Part shown: piece after piece, positions 1 through 7,072 of the stretch | Layout: each line of letters opens with the position of its first letter | Position numbering within the stretch: position 1 is the first letter of the stretch | Program-made: the position numbers and the translations under genes | Source: Baffinella frigidus | Lineage: Eukaryota > Cryptophyceae > Cryptomonadales > Baffinellaceae | Length of the DNA stretch: 14,206 nucleotides | Assembly (NCBI GenBank): GCA_026770585.1 | Contig: MU646448.1 | Coordinates: 377,068-391,273, forward strand | Direction: 5' to 3' | The notes under the pieces: model-generated | The model's database searches: none | Told to the model about the DNA's origin: nothing | What the model saw: the letters and a program-made list of their open reading frames with translations, nothing else

Positions 1-113
1 GGTTCTGGGTTCAGGGTTCAGGGTTCTGGGTTCTGGGTTCTGGGTTCAGGGTTCTGGGTTCAGGGTTCAGGGTTCTGGGTTCAGGGTTCAGGGTTGAGGC
101 TTCAGGGTTGAGG
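1..113. repeat. Degenerate telomere-like repeat, G-rich on + strand
   Basis: Near-continuous 7-bp units of the form GGGTTCA/GGGTTCT ending in GGGTTGA, related to the TTTAGGG telomere repeat but with almost no exact unit. The G-rich strand points into the window. At a left chromosome end the + strand should be C-rich, so this is an interstitial block or the edge of a larger array, not a native telomere in this orientation. Confidence 0.85.
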
Positions 114-166
114 GAGAGTGTGTAGGGCACACACATGCATAGGTCATATACAGGGGTCAGAAACCT

Positions 167-306
167 TTATCCGGGGAAACCTATTTTTTTGTAGTTTGAG
201 AGCAAGGAATATCACTACACAAATACTTTAATATTACTAATAAGAACGAATTGTGTAGTAATTTTCCTTGCCATCAAACTAAAGAAAAATAGGTTTCCCC
301 GGATAA
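167..306. mobile_element. Foldback element A1 (class 1), 4-bp duplication ACCT
   Basis: 140-bp element whose two arms pair almost to the centre. The ends read TTATCCGGGGAAACCTATTT and its reverse complement. Direct ACCT copies flank it at 163-166 and 307-310. The centre carries the GTGTAGTAATTTTC motif shared with elements E and F. It has no coding capacity and so looks like a non-autonomous DNA element. A second copy of identical length (A2) lies at 1732-1871. Confidence 0.85.
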
Positions 307-308
307 AC

Positions 309-413
309 CTGTTCTTGGCGCTGCAGGACGGGTGCCCTGTGTTGCGGGCCGACTTGAGGAGGTTTGACTCCATCACGTCCTCGTGCCTGCAAACGAAAGC
401 GTTTCCCGCTTAG
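309..413 (+). other. Possible coding remnant just after element A1
   Basis: The frame starting at 309 stays open to TAG at 411 and begins LFLALQDGCPVLRADLRRFD. Codon choice and composition look protein-like and it contains a possible acceptor CTGCAG near 321-326. It is too short to judge. I do not recognise the peptide and no partner exon is visible. The stretch 414-764 after it holds nothing I can name except a 15-bp copy of the TTCGTTTAGATGGAC motif (496-510) and a direct repeat of TTGACAAACACGA at 679-711. Confidence 0.18.
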
Positions 414-784
414 CAAGGACCCAAGACCTTTTCGCCTTGAATTCAAGGGGGAATTCCGGTTAGATTCCAGGGCAATGGATAAGATTCTGTTACAATTCGT
501 TTAGATGGACTGTATCCGTGAAGCCCTCTGTGGCTGCTAAGTGGCATGGACGAGGCCATGCAATTTCAACCGCGATTTTTCTATCTTGAGGTGGGGTTTG
601 TCCCATGATAAAGCTATGTCGAAGCTAAGATAGCAAAATCTGACAAAATCTATCCTCACGGAGTCGAGGTTTGATAAATTGACAAACACGATAAGTTGAC
701 AAACACGACCGCTACACGCCAGGAGGAGAGGTAGGACGAGACGTGAGGGCTTTGCAGCCCGTCCACTCCACTCGGAGTCAGAAC

Positions 785-911
785 ATTTCGCCTAAGTCAA
801 CTCCCTCTGAAAGCCAGCGCCTTAAGTCAAATGCCGTCCATAGTGGCCAGGTCCATCTAAACGAAAACAGGGGAAAGTTGACTTAGGTGAGCTGGTTGAC
901 TTAGCTGAAAT
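785..911. mobile_element. Foldback element L1 (TTTCACCTNAGTCAAC ends)
   Basis: The ends carry CCTAAGTCAACTC on the left and its inverted form TTGACTTAG on the right. The centre holds GTCCATCTAAACGA (851-864). Including flanks, the stretch 765-865 matches the reverse complement of about 1985-2090, so L1 and L2 are copies of one family in opposite orientation. No clear target duplication was found. Confidence 0.6.
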
Positions 912-967
912 CTTGTGGCTCGGAGTGCACTCGGGACACTCCGAAGAACCGCAGCACCGGATATCCG

Positions 968-1062
968 AAGTAACGTGACCAAAAATTGCTGACGTTTGGC
1001 GCGTGTTTCCTCAGAAACAATCCAATAATTAACTTGGGATGGTTCTCCGTAGTGTTCCGAGG
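968..1062. repeat. Dispersed 95-bp repeat P, copy 1
   Basis: Direct match, with scattered differences, to 11004-11098: both run from GTAACGTGACC or ATAACGTGACC, through GTTTCCT and TTAACTTG, to GTAGTGTTCCGAG. The preceding CCGGATATC is also shared. It is not self-inverted and carries no conserved reading frame, so its origin is unknown. Confidence 0.6.
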
Positions 1063-1130
1063 GTACCGCCCCGCAGGGTGGATGTGGGAAACACGCGTTC
1101 GTTCAGTTTGCCCAGCCGATTGCATAGATG

Positions 1131-1220
1131 ATGGTCCTTATTGTCCTTATTGTCCTTATTGTCCTTATTGTCCTTATTGTCCTTATTGTCCTTAATGGTC
1201 CTTATGGTCCTTATGGTCCT
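1131..1220. repeat. 9-bp minisatellite (TGTCCTTAT)n
   Basis: Six tandem TGTCCTTAT units are followed by about three ATGGTCCTT variants. The period of 9 lets several frames stay open (for example repeating CPYCPY). Those frames are a by-product of the tandem repeat, not a gene. Confidence 0.9.
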
Positions 1221-1306
1221 CCTATTTTTCCTGTTAATCCTTATAAATTCGTTTCTCAGATCGCGTGCACGCACGAGTTGATTCCCGTGCTTCGGGACAA
1301 CTCCTA

Positions 1307-1458
1307 GCTCTGCCCCAGTTACATGTGGGCTCCCCATAAATTCGACCCCCCCCGAAATTTCACAGGTGAATTTTGACCCCCCCCCCCATGAAATTCACCT
1401 GTGACATTTGGGGGGGGGGCGAATTTATGGGGAGCCCAAATCTAACTGGGACAGAGCT
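1307..1458. mobile_element. Foldback element T1 (class 3), TA-flanked
   Basis: The ends read GCTCTGCCCCAGTTA and, inverted, with one mismatch, TAACTGGGACAGAGC; TA sits outside each end (1305-1306, 1459-1460). The inner arms pair GGGCTCCCCATAAATTCG with its complement, and facing C- and G-tracts (1345-1353, 1377-1387, 1410-1419) lie inside. No coding capacity. Confidence 0.75.
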
Positions 1459-1574
1459 AGAACTCCGTCAACTTTGGGTGTGAACACGATCAGTCAACCC
1501 GGCTGAGGCAGAGCAAGCTGCCTAGCTCTGCCCCAGTTGATCCGGGCTCCTCATTCAACACATTCAGATGCTCT

Positions 1575-1700
1575 CCACGCCAGAGTGTTGGAGGGGGTAA
1601 ATTCATTCAAAAGCGCATCTGAGTGCGCCTTTGACTTGTGAAAACCACTGTCTTCAGGGGAAATTGACTTTTGGCGACCCCTTCTTAGACTCTGGCGTGG
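1575..1700. mobile_element. Foldback element B1 (class 2), 2-bp duplication CT
   Basis: 126-bp element with ends CCACGCCAGAGT and ACTCTGGCGTGG, flanked by CT at 1573-1574 and 1701-1702. The interior has a small inverted pair GCGCATCTGAGTGCGC and TTGACTTTTGGCGACC near the right end. A close copy, B2, lies at 5502-5628. Confidence 0.75.
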
Positions 1701-1731
1701 CTGTGTATTCAACGAGGAGGCCAGATTAACT

Positions 1732-1871
1732 TTATCCGGGGAAACCTATTTTTCTTTCATTTGATTGTAACGAAAATTACTACATACATGCTTTAATGTT
1801 ACTGATAAGAACGAATTGTGCAGTAATTTTCCTTGCCATCAAATGAAAGAAAAATAGGTTTCCCCGGATAA
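1732..1871. mobile_element. Foldback element A2 (class 1), 4-bp duplication AACT
   Basis: 140 bp, the same length as A1, with near-perfect arms starting TTATCCGGGGAAACCTATTT. AACT flanks it at 1728-1731 and 1872-1875. The A1 and A2 interiors match at most positions. It interrupts the right arm of T2, so it is the younger insertion. Confidence 0.85.
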
Positions 1872-1940
1872 AACTGCGGTAGAGCTAGGAGTGGCCGCGA
1901 TTGAATTAGACAAGGCCCCAGTTCACTGTCCGCCAGGATA

Positions 1941-2066
1941 TTTTACCTTAAGTCAACAAAGCTGATCCTCGGTAGTAAGTTGCCATTTCGTTTAGATGGA
2001 CCTGCTCTGGGAGCAGGCATTTGACTTAAGGCTTTGGTTTTCAGGGGGAGTTGACTCAGGTGAAAT
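1941..2066. mobile_element. Foldback element L2 (TTTCACCTNAGTCAAC ends)
   Basis: The left end TTTTACCTTAAGTCAAC pairs with the right end GTTGACTCAGGTGAAA. The central TTTCGTTTAGATGGACC at 1986-2002 is the same inner motif seen in L1, I1 and I2. This is the opposite-orientation copy of L1. Confidence 0.55.
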
Positions 2067-2129
2067 GTGCTGGCTCAGAGTGCAGTTTCGGGCCCCTTTC
2101 CCAAGCACCAGAAACCCTCCTCGGACGAG

Positions 2130-2185
2130 CAGGCCTTCTGAACCCTAAACCCCAGAACCCTAAACCCTGAACCCTAAACCCTTTA
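2130..2185. repeat. Short telomere-like block (CCCTAAA/CCCTGAA)
   Basis: About eight C-rich heptamer-type units (ACCCTAAACCC, ACCCTGAACCC). It lies between the L2 element and the 3' side of the MYND gene, so it would fall in that gene's intron or downstream flank. Confidence 0.8.
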
Positions 2186-2276
2186 GAAGCCCTCGCAGGC
2201 CGTGCTGCTAGTAGTGCGCGGAGAGCAGATGCTGGGGATCCATACACCCTACCCTAACGCGGGGGGGGGGTTGCAC

Positions 2277-2718
2277 CTAAGCACCTCGGCGTAATCTTTG
2301 CGCTGATTAGCCTGGTTGACGAGGTCCCAGCGCTGCGACGGCGAGAGAGTGGCGTTCTGATTGGCGAACTGCGATCGCATGAACTGCCGGTCTTGCGGCG
2401 GCTCAGCTCGGGGCGCCTGGCAGTCTGGCTTGTGCGTCTTCCAGTGCTGCTTCTGTTGCGGTGTGGGAGGGTGCGGGCACATCAGCAGGCCATGGGGGTT
2501 GGGTGTGCCCAGCCAACACCTTTTCAGCGCTTGGTTCCAACGAGAACACGGATCGTCAGATCCGGATTCTGGGTTGCTGGATTTCGGATCCGGGACCCGC
2601 AACGGGCAGCCAGGGTAACCTGGCAGGCAGCGCCGCAGTAGACGACACGCTTGCATGTCGAGCACTGCTTGCATGAGGCGGTCTTCTTCGCGCAAAACGC
2701 GCACGCCGGCCCGCTCAT
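2277..2718 (-). CDS. MYND-type zinc-finger protein, two visible exons, 3' end missing
   Basis: Exon 1 runs 2718 to 2620 (33 codons from ATG at 2718); exon 2 runs 2452 to 2277. The 167-nt intron (2619 to 2453) starts GTTACC and ends CAACAG, in phase 0, and falls inside the finger. Joined, the residues fit a MYND finger: C6-x2-C9, C19-x2-C22-x5-C28-x3-C32-x7-H40-x3-C44, with the typical Tyr27-Cys28 and Gln33, and Trp37. MYND fingers bind short proline-rich peptides and act in protein-protein contact. After the finger comes a polar stretch ending KDYAEVLR, then a possible donor (AG then GTGCAA at 2276). Reading on meets a stop after a few residues through a G-tract, so further exons probably lie at lower coordinates, but none is seen before the telomere-like block. 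The gene may be truncated. The role beyond the finger is unknown. Confidence 0.75.
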
Positions 2719-3020
2719 CCTCGTTCGCCACGATTTGGATTTGATTTGATTCAAAACACGATCGGATTTGATTTGACAGGCAAAATCTGGGATTCTCAAG
2801 GATGGGCAGCAGATGGGCGGCATGGATTTACGTGGGGGCGCTGGGGATGTGTTGTTCTTGTGGGGTGGAGGCGAAAAGAGGGAGCGCGCAGGCTCGAAGA
2901 CCTGGTCAGTCGGCGCCGATGGGCGCGGTATGTCGAGGAGCCGTGCCGCTGGTTCCCGCTCTGCTCGCGCCAGGGAGCTGCTTGGAAGCCTCTTCGGCGT
3001 GCGGCGAGGGGCCGAGAATC
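2719..3020. promoter_or_regulatory. Intergenic region between two divergent genes
   Basis: About 300 bp separates the ATG of the MYND gene (-) from the favoured ATG of the next gene (+), so it may hold both promoters. It contains a near-repeat of GATTTGATTTGA (2740-2752 and 2764-2776) and no clear TATA box. Several overlapping frames stay open on both strands, so an upstream coding exon on + ending near 3020 cannot be excluded. Confidence 0.3.
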
Positions 3021-3351
3021 ATGGCCAAGGATTCCATCGGCGGCGCGCAGGCGGTCCGCCTCCGCCGCTTCGACGAAGCTGCGGGGGCGTGGGAGGTTAG
3101 TGCTGGCGGCGGTACTAACGTGAGCCTCGTGCCCAAGAACTCTCTCTTCCTGGACATCGGTCGGGCGGCACGAAACACCCGAGTGAGTCGCGAGATCAAA
3201 GGGCTGGTGGCTGCGGCGCAGCACAATGGCAAGCGCTGCACGCTCACGGCGTTCGACGAGACCAGCGGGCGCTGGCAGGTGGAGCTGGATGGTGGGGAGG
3301 CGTTGCGAGTGAAGCCCGCAAATTTGATCGACATCGTTGCACCCATCGAAG
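3021..3351 (+). CDS. Protein with two SH3-like repeats (5' exon)
   Basis: From ATG 3021 (context AATCATGG) about 110 residues carry two related modules. Residues 10-44 include VRLRRFDEAAGAWEV and end VSLVPKNSLF. Residues 60-103 include GLVAAAQHNGKRCTLTAFDE and end LRVKPANLID. The pattern (hydrophobic start, NGKR, FDE..GRW.V.LD.G, then VKP.NL) is a small beta-barrel type repeat found in many algal and protist proteins, sometimes next to MYND, RING or ankyrin domains; I state this from general recall. The frame stays open to 3521, but its last part lies in foldback element D1, so splicing near GAAG|GTCTCC at 3351 is more likely. The same frame is open upstream to 2802, so the start could be earlier. 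Function unknown; a binding module is plausible. Confidence 0.6.
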
Positions 3352-3448
3352 GTCTCCTCCTCTCGACACGTCTCTTACGCCCCCCACATCCGCCAGGGTT
3401 TTCCTCGTTAGGGTGGTGGGGATTTGCACCAGAGGTCCACGGCTTCTG

Positions 3449-3598
3449 CCACCAACCCTCACGGCTTGGGCGAATCGACGATTTTCGATTTCCCGATTTC
3501 AAGGGGAATTGGAGCCGTTGAAGTCGGATTCCGACTTCAACCCTCTTGAAATATTGTAATGAAAATCGTCGATTTGCCCAATCCGTGAGGGTTGGTGG
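3449..3598. mobile_element. Foldback element D1 (class 2), 2-bp duplication TG
   Basis: 150 bp. The ends CCACCAACCCTCACGG and CCGTGAGGGTTGGTGG are perfect inverses, flanked by TG at 3447-3448 and 3599-3600. The arms continue as GAATCGACGATTTTC and its inverse, with a central palindrome GTTGAAGTCGGATTC... (3513-3541). It is related to D2 at 9252-9423. Confidence 0.8.
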
Positions 3599-3811
3599 TG
3601 GTTGGCGTGCCCGAACACGAACGCCCGATCTCTAGCTAGCTCTGCTCTGCATCACTTTTGTTCACCAACTATTTTCAAGTTGGACGTGCTGTGTCTGCGG
3701 TAGAAATTCGTCAAATGTGGACCGGAAACGAGCCCGGGCCCACGAAATTGGTGAGTCCGCATAGAATCATACAGAGCTAGGATCTGCAAGGGACTGCGAA
3801 GCCTCCTAACT
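3599..3811. other. Stretch with no supported gene
   Basis: It holds TAGCTCTGCTCTG near 3638 and CAGAGCTA near 3773, weakly resembling the ends of class 3 elements (GCTCTG next to TA), with GTTCACCAACT and AATTGGTGAGT also facing each other. This may be an old, decayed foldback element. I see no coding signal. Confidence 0.3.
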
Positions 3812-4011
3812 TCATAGTTCACAACGCCTTCGCGAAGCAAAAATGGCTCCAAGCCCTAGTACAAATTTTGTACCAAACATTGGACACGACCCTAAAATAC
3901 CCTTGATGGACATTTCAACGACTTCACGGTCGTGTCCATGGTCTTGTCCCATACAAAATTTGTACGGGGCTTGGAGCCATTATTGCTCCGCGAAGGCGTC
4001 GGAATCTATGA
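3812..4011. mobile_element. Foldback element C (class 1-like), imperfect 4-bp duplication
   Basis: 200 bp with ends TCATAGTTCACAACGCCTTC and TCATAGATTCCGACGCCTTC (the latter read inverted). The arms continue through ATGGCTCCAAGCC and ACAAATTTTGTA to a short centre. The flanks are AACT (3808-3811) and AAAT (4012-4015), a 3-of-4 match. The TCAT end fits class 1. Confidence 0.65.
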
Positions 4012-4015
4012 AAAT

Positions 4016-4352
4016 GTCTACAGACGACCACCAGCCCTCAGAAGAGAACCGAATCGAGGTGTCCGGACCTCTTCGCGTCTGAGACTAGTAATCCTTATAG
4101 GAATTGTATAATTCTCTAAATGAATTGTATGTACGGTCACGTCCCTGTAGGATCCATCTCACTCGGACGTGATAAATGGCACGTGTCCAAAATGGTGTGT
4201 CCAACACCTCTTCTGGCGCTTTAAAATGGGGGTGGAGAATAGATGGCGGTTAACCCTGAGGGTTTACCAGTCAAGGGAAACCTCGGTTCTTGGAGTTGCG
4301 CCTTTGGTTCTCTTCGGAAGGCTGGTGGGATATGGGCGACACGCAGCGTTGC
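4016..4352. other. Stretch with no supported gene
   Basis: Open frames here are short and show no recognisable motif. GGTCACGTCC near 4136 and CGGACGTGAT near 4163 face each other and may mark a small decayed inverted repeat. Similar GTCACGTCC words recur near 6317 and 6394. Confidence 0.3.
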
Positions 4353-4356
4353 AAGT

Positions 4357-4497
4357 TCATCTCCACAAAAGTATTAATTAGTTGCTTTTGGCGCAACGAA
4401 ATTTACTACACAAATGCTCTACTATTACTTGTATAAGCAAATCGTGTAGTAATTTTCGTTGCCAGAAAGCAATTAATTAATACTTGTATGGAGATTA
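4357..4497. mobile_element. Foldback element E (class 1), 4-bp duplication AAGT
   Basis: 141 bp with ends TCATCTCCACAAAAGTATTA and TAATCTCCATACAAGTATTA (inverted), flanked by AAGT at 4353-4356 and 4498-4501. The ends are unlike element A, yet the centre (ACTACACAAAT ... GTGTAGTAATTTTCGTTGCC) is nearly the same as the centre of A1 and A2. Confidence 0.85.
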
Positions 4498-4537
4498 AAG
4501 TGACCAATCAGGAAACGAGGCGGGCTATCGCGTGGAC

Positions 4538-4639
4538 GTGCCCGTGTGTGTAGTACTTTTCGTTGCTAGCCAGCTTGAAAGAAACCCGTGGTTTTCTTTC
4601 AAGCTGGCTAGCAACGAAAAGTACTACACACACGGTCAC
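4538..4639. mobile_element. Short perfect hairpin element F
   Basis: The arms of about 42 bp (beginning GTGTGTGTAGTACTTTTCGT) match perfectly around a loop CCCGTGG. An outer GTGCCC/GGTCAC pair extends the hairpin. Near-zero divergence suggests a recent or conserved structure. The arm repeats the GTAGTA..TTTTCGTTGC core of A and E. No clear target duplication. It ends 20 bp before the ORF at 4660. Confidence 0.75.
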
Positions 4640-4659
4640 TTCCCGGGTTAATATGAGCG

Positions 4660-4803
4660 ATGAAAGTCACGACCGATGTCGACCCGGCAGACGTGGCAGG
4701 CGCGGCCTACCGAGTGGGCACGTCGGCGATGCTGGACGCGAGCGGCTCCGAGGGTAGCACCATCCTCGCCGTGTATGCCACGCGCCGCATCGAGCTGGGG
4801 TGA
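4660..4803 (+). CDS. Short ORF or terminal exon, unrecognised
   Basis: ATG 4660 to TGA 4801 gives 47 residues, beginning MKVTTDVDPADVAGAAYRVG and ending VYATRRIELG. An in-frame TGA lies just before the ATG; a splice acceptor at GAAAG (4662-4666) is an alternative start. The high share of GC-rich third positions differs from the AT-rich elements next to it. The last third is duplicated at 5113-5333, where it is broken by element G. No domain is recognised. It could be the last exon of a larger gene whose upstream exons lie beyond elements E and F. Confidence 0.45.
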   Translation: MKVTTDVDPADVAGAAYRVGTSAMLDASGSEGSTILAVYATRRIELG

Positions 4804-4805
4804 CC

Positions 4806-5107
4806 GCCACAACCCGTAGCAGCTTATAACCGGGTCGGGTACAGTGTTAATTTCCAGCTAAACCGAAGAAATCTCTTCGGTATCTCCCGTCAGCAATGTG
4901 AGGCTCCTTGGGTTTCCTACTGTAGGGTCATAGGAAAGATTTTTTTTCTCGACAGAACACCCGAATCCTTGCGAGGACCCTGTATCCCTTAAGTGCCCAG
5001 TAGGCGCATACACCCTACCGTAGGGCCCTAGGACCTGCCTAGGACCTCTTGGCCGTCAAATCTGACGGCATGGTCACTTACGGGATAAGCTGCTACGTTT
5101 TGCTGGT
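4806..5107. mobile_element. Inverted-repeat element R between the two exon copies
   Basis: Inverted ends share CGTAGCAGCTTAT (left near 4814, right inverted near 5085-5098) in similar flanks. The interior holds a hairpin ACCGAAGA..TCTTCGGT (4861-4880) and CCTACTGTAGG / CCTACCGTAGG words common to families G and H. The ends are diverged and no target duplication is clear. Confidence 0.4.
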
Positions 5108-5112
5108 GGGAG

Positions 5113-5333
5113 TGCACGGTAGTCATCCTCGGCGTGCATACCGTAATGCCACAAGCTAACGCCAGCGGACTCCTTAGCCTACGGTAGGAACCCCCCTCCT
5201 CCTACGACGTTTAAAACAAAAAGGTCTCTAAAAGTCGCAGGAGGGGGGCTCCTACCGTAGGCAATCCGTAGGCTCTAAGTACCTCGCTGGCGTTGGCTTT
5301 TCAGATGAACCGCGCGCCGCATCGAGCAGGGGT
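5113..5333 (+). pseudogene. Second copy of the 4660-4803 exon, split by element G
   Basis: 5113-5143 (GCACGGTAGTCATCCTCGGC onward) matches 4751-4780, and 5309-5333 (ACCGCGCGCCGCATCGAGC onward to TGA) matches 4778-4803. Between the halves lies element G with an ACCG duplication. The copy also lacks three bases relative to the first. A duplication followed by insertion explains it. The insert begins GTAATG and ends TTTTCAG close to the exon edges, so splicing out is conceivable, but the product would carry extra bases. Confidence 0.6.
5144..5308. mobile_element. Foldback element G (class 1), 4-bp duplication ACCG, in an exon copy
   Basis: 165 bp with ends TAATGCCACAAGCTAACGCC and TCATCTGAAAAGCCAACGCC (inverted), flanked by ACCG at 5140-5143 and 5309-5312. 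The inner arms pair CCTACGGTAGGAACCCCCCT with its inverse. The target is known because the uninterrupted paralogous sequence is present at 4751-4803. Confidence 0.8.
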
Positions 5334-5342
5334 GAGTTAATC

Positions 5343-5493
5343 CCGCCGAGTATTCATAATTGATACGATTTTGGAGTATCTGAAGGGTAGAAATAAGACA
5401 GTCGTCTATCTGGGCTTCGTTCAGAGCCTTAAGATATACCAGAATCGGATCGGAGATCCCCGACGTCGGATTCATTATGCATACTCGTCTGGA
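5343..5493. mobile_element. Diverged foldback element S
   Basis: The left arm CGAGTATTCATAATTGATAC pairs with the right arm CGAGTATGCATAATGAATCC (inverted), and the pairing continues through GATTTTGGAGTATCT versus GATTCTGGTATATCT. About 16 extra bases (near 5458-5473) sit in the right arm only. A minus-strand open frame across it (5275-5529) is not coding. Confidence 0.5.
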
Positions 5494-5501
5494 TGAGAGT
5501 G

Positions 5502-5628
5502 CCACGCCAGAGTGTTGCAGGGGGTTCATTCAATTAAGCGCGCATCTGAATGCGCTTGTTGACTTTTGAAAACCACTGCCTTGAGGGGGGATTGACTTTT
5601 GGCGACCTCTTCCAAGACTCTGGCGTGG
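5502..5628. mobile_element. Foldback element B2 (class 2), 2-bp duplication TG
   Basis: 127 bp, ends CCACGCCAGAGT and ACTCTGGCGTGG, flanked by TG at 5500-5501 and 5629-5630. It aligns along its length with B1 (1575-1700), including GAAAACCACTG and GACTTTTGGCGACC. Confidence 0.8.
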
Positions 5629-5751
5629 TGGGCGGTTGTAATGCACTGCTAGCCAGGAGTTTTCACCTTAAGTCAACTGGCTGATCCTCGGCAGTAAGTT
5701 GCCGGAGAGGGTGCGCCACTGCGCCCAGCGCCCAGTTGACTTAAGGACGTT

Positions 5752-6220
5752 TCACCTTAGTCAACAGCCCCTGAAAGCAAGAGACTTAAGTCAACTGGGC
5801 GCTGGGCGCAGCGGTCTTGGAGAATCTCGTGAAAATGTTACCGTTATTTCACTGTATGTTTCTTTTTTCGGCGTCACTGCGCCCACCGAGGCCGGCCTGG
5901 TGCCATGGGACGTTTGACTTCCCTTTTCCCGGTAGCCTAAGATCTACCTTCCTGACAGGGCCATCATTATCGAGGAGCAGCCAGTGTAGCGCAGGTCCTA
6001 GGTAGGCCCTTTGGCCTTGAGTTGAGTGATTCAATAGTCTAGGAGCCTCAAGGAACGGGCCCGCCTCTCATTAGTCAACGCTCGCCTGGGGGGGCGTGGT
6101 TCAAAACTCCCATGGCACAAGGCCGGCCTTGCTGGGCGAGGTGGAGATTCTCCAAGACCGCTGCGCCCAGCGCCCAGTTGACTTAAGGCTCTTGCTTTCA
6201 GGGGCAGTTGACTAAGGTCA
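5752..6220. mobile_element. Long inverted-repeat element carrying a host exon fragment (Pack-MITE-like)
   Basis: Arms of about 70 bp (TCACCTTAGTCAACAGCCCC, then GCGCTGGGCGCAGCGG, to GGAGAATCT at 5826) pair with 6145-6220. The ends are of the L type. Between them, 5894-6090 copies the host sequence found at 6864-7026: the intron tail TTCCCTTTTCCCGG, a splice acceptor (GACAG) and the start of the 96-nt exon unit (ATTATCGAGGAGCAGCC). The captured copy has a stop (TAG) where the host has TTG. A further L-type fragment with the same GCGCCCAGCGCCCAGTTGAC word lies just outside at 5661-5747. Confidence 0.6.
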
Positions 6221-7072
6221 AAATCCATGGCCCTGCTCTGAGGCGGGCCTGTTCCTTGCAGGGCCGCGACCCTCGAGGAGTAGCCGGTGTGTTGTTGAGT
6301 GTCCTTGTACTGCTGTCACGTCCCGAAAGTAGTACCGGGCTGTAACAAGGCGGTACAAAAAGGTACAAGCCGGTACAAAAAGTTACTACCGTCACGTCCA
6401 AATAAGCCGTCCATCGATCATATATAGGCCACACCCACAAGAATTTGTGATACAATCGGCTATGGGCCTTGAGGAACGGGCCCGCCTCGCATTAGTCAAC
6501 GCCCGCCTCGGAGCAGGTCACGTGACCATCGAGGAGCAAGCGGTGTCGTCTTCTTCAAAACCTTCTTTATTGTTTCTCTCGACACACGTCCTAGACAGGC
6601 CATTGAGCCTTGAGTTGAGTGATACATAAGTCTATGAGCCTGAAGGAACGAGCCCGCCTCGGAGCTTCTGAACACCAACCCTAACAGCGCGGCGAATCCG
6701 CCTTTTCCCAGGCTCCGTGCCCGTTCCCCACACCGGGCTAACAAGGGATTTTCGAGCAGGGCTGTTATCATCCAGGAGCAGCCGGCGTGTTGTTGAGCGA
6801 TACAATCGTATATGCGCCTGACGGAACGAGCCCGCCTCGGAGCAGGGCCATGGAATTTGCGGGCCGGCCTTGTGCCATGGGAGGTTTGAATTCCCTTTTC
6901 CCGGGAGCCTAATATCTACCTTCCCGACAGGGATGTTATCATCGAGGAGCAGCCGGTGTTGCGCGGGGTGTTGTTGAGTGATACAATCGTCTATGAGCCT
7001 GACGGAACGAGCCCGCCTCGGGGCAGGGATGTCATCATCGAGGAGCAGCCGGTGTTGCGCGGGGTGTTGGGT
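5959..7072 (+). repeat. Decayed tandem copies of a 96-nt exon unit
   Basis: The unit reads ATCGAGGAGCAGCCGGTGTT ... GATACAATCGTCTATGAGCC ... ACGAGCCCGCCTCGG. Copies or parts start near 5959, 6265, 6449, 6525, 6606, 6767, 6931 and 7027. Only the last two are intact and in frame (96 nt apart). Earlier ones have stops, a 10-nt deletion (near 6790) or inserts, such as 6301-6410 with GTCACGTCC ends and a D-like ACACCAACCCTAACAGCGCG at 6685. Confidence 0.7.

Larger units (their letters stand above)
1525..1885. mobile_element. Composite foldback element T2 (class 3) with two nested elements
   Basis: Same GCTCTGCCCCAGTT end as T1, with a diverged inverted partner GCGGTAGAGC at 1876-1885, flanked by TA. 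The second arms, GGCTCCTC (left) and GAGGAGGCC (right), also pair. Element A2 lies inside the right arm and element B1 occupies the middle, giving a three-layer insertion history. Confidence 0.6.

Noticed and set aside
986-1337. Frames with repeating CPYCPY or DNKDNK
   Set aside because: Produced by the 9-bp minisatellite.
2361-2676. Plus-strand frames across the MYND exons
   Set aside because: Antisense to a spliced zinc finger with correct splice sites and all ligand residues.
2796-3502. Minus-strand frames opposite the SH3-like gene
   Set aside because: GC-rich antisense frames; the plus frame has the repeated FDE..GRW..VKP.NL pattern.
3812-4011. Dinoflagellate spliced-leader remnant suggested by ATGGCTCCAAG
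   Set aside because: The word differs from the spliced-leader sequence in spacing and bases, and it lies within the arms of element C.
5275-5529. Minus-strand 84-residue frame
   Set aside because: It spans the end of element G, an exon copy, element S and part of B2, so it is assembled from unrelated pieces.
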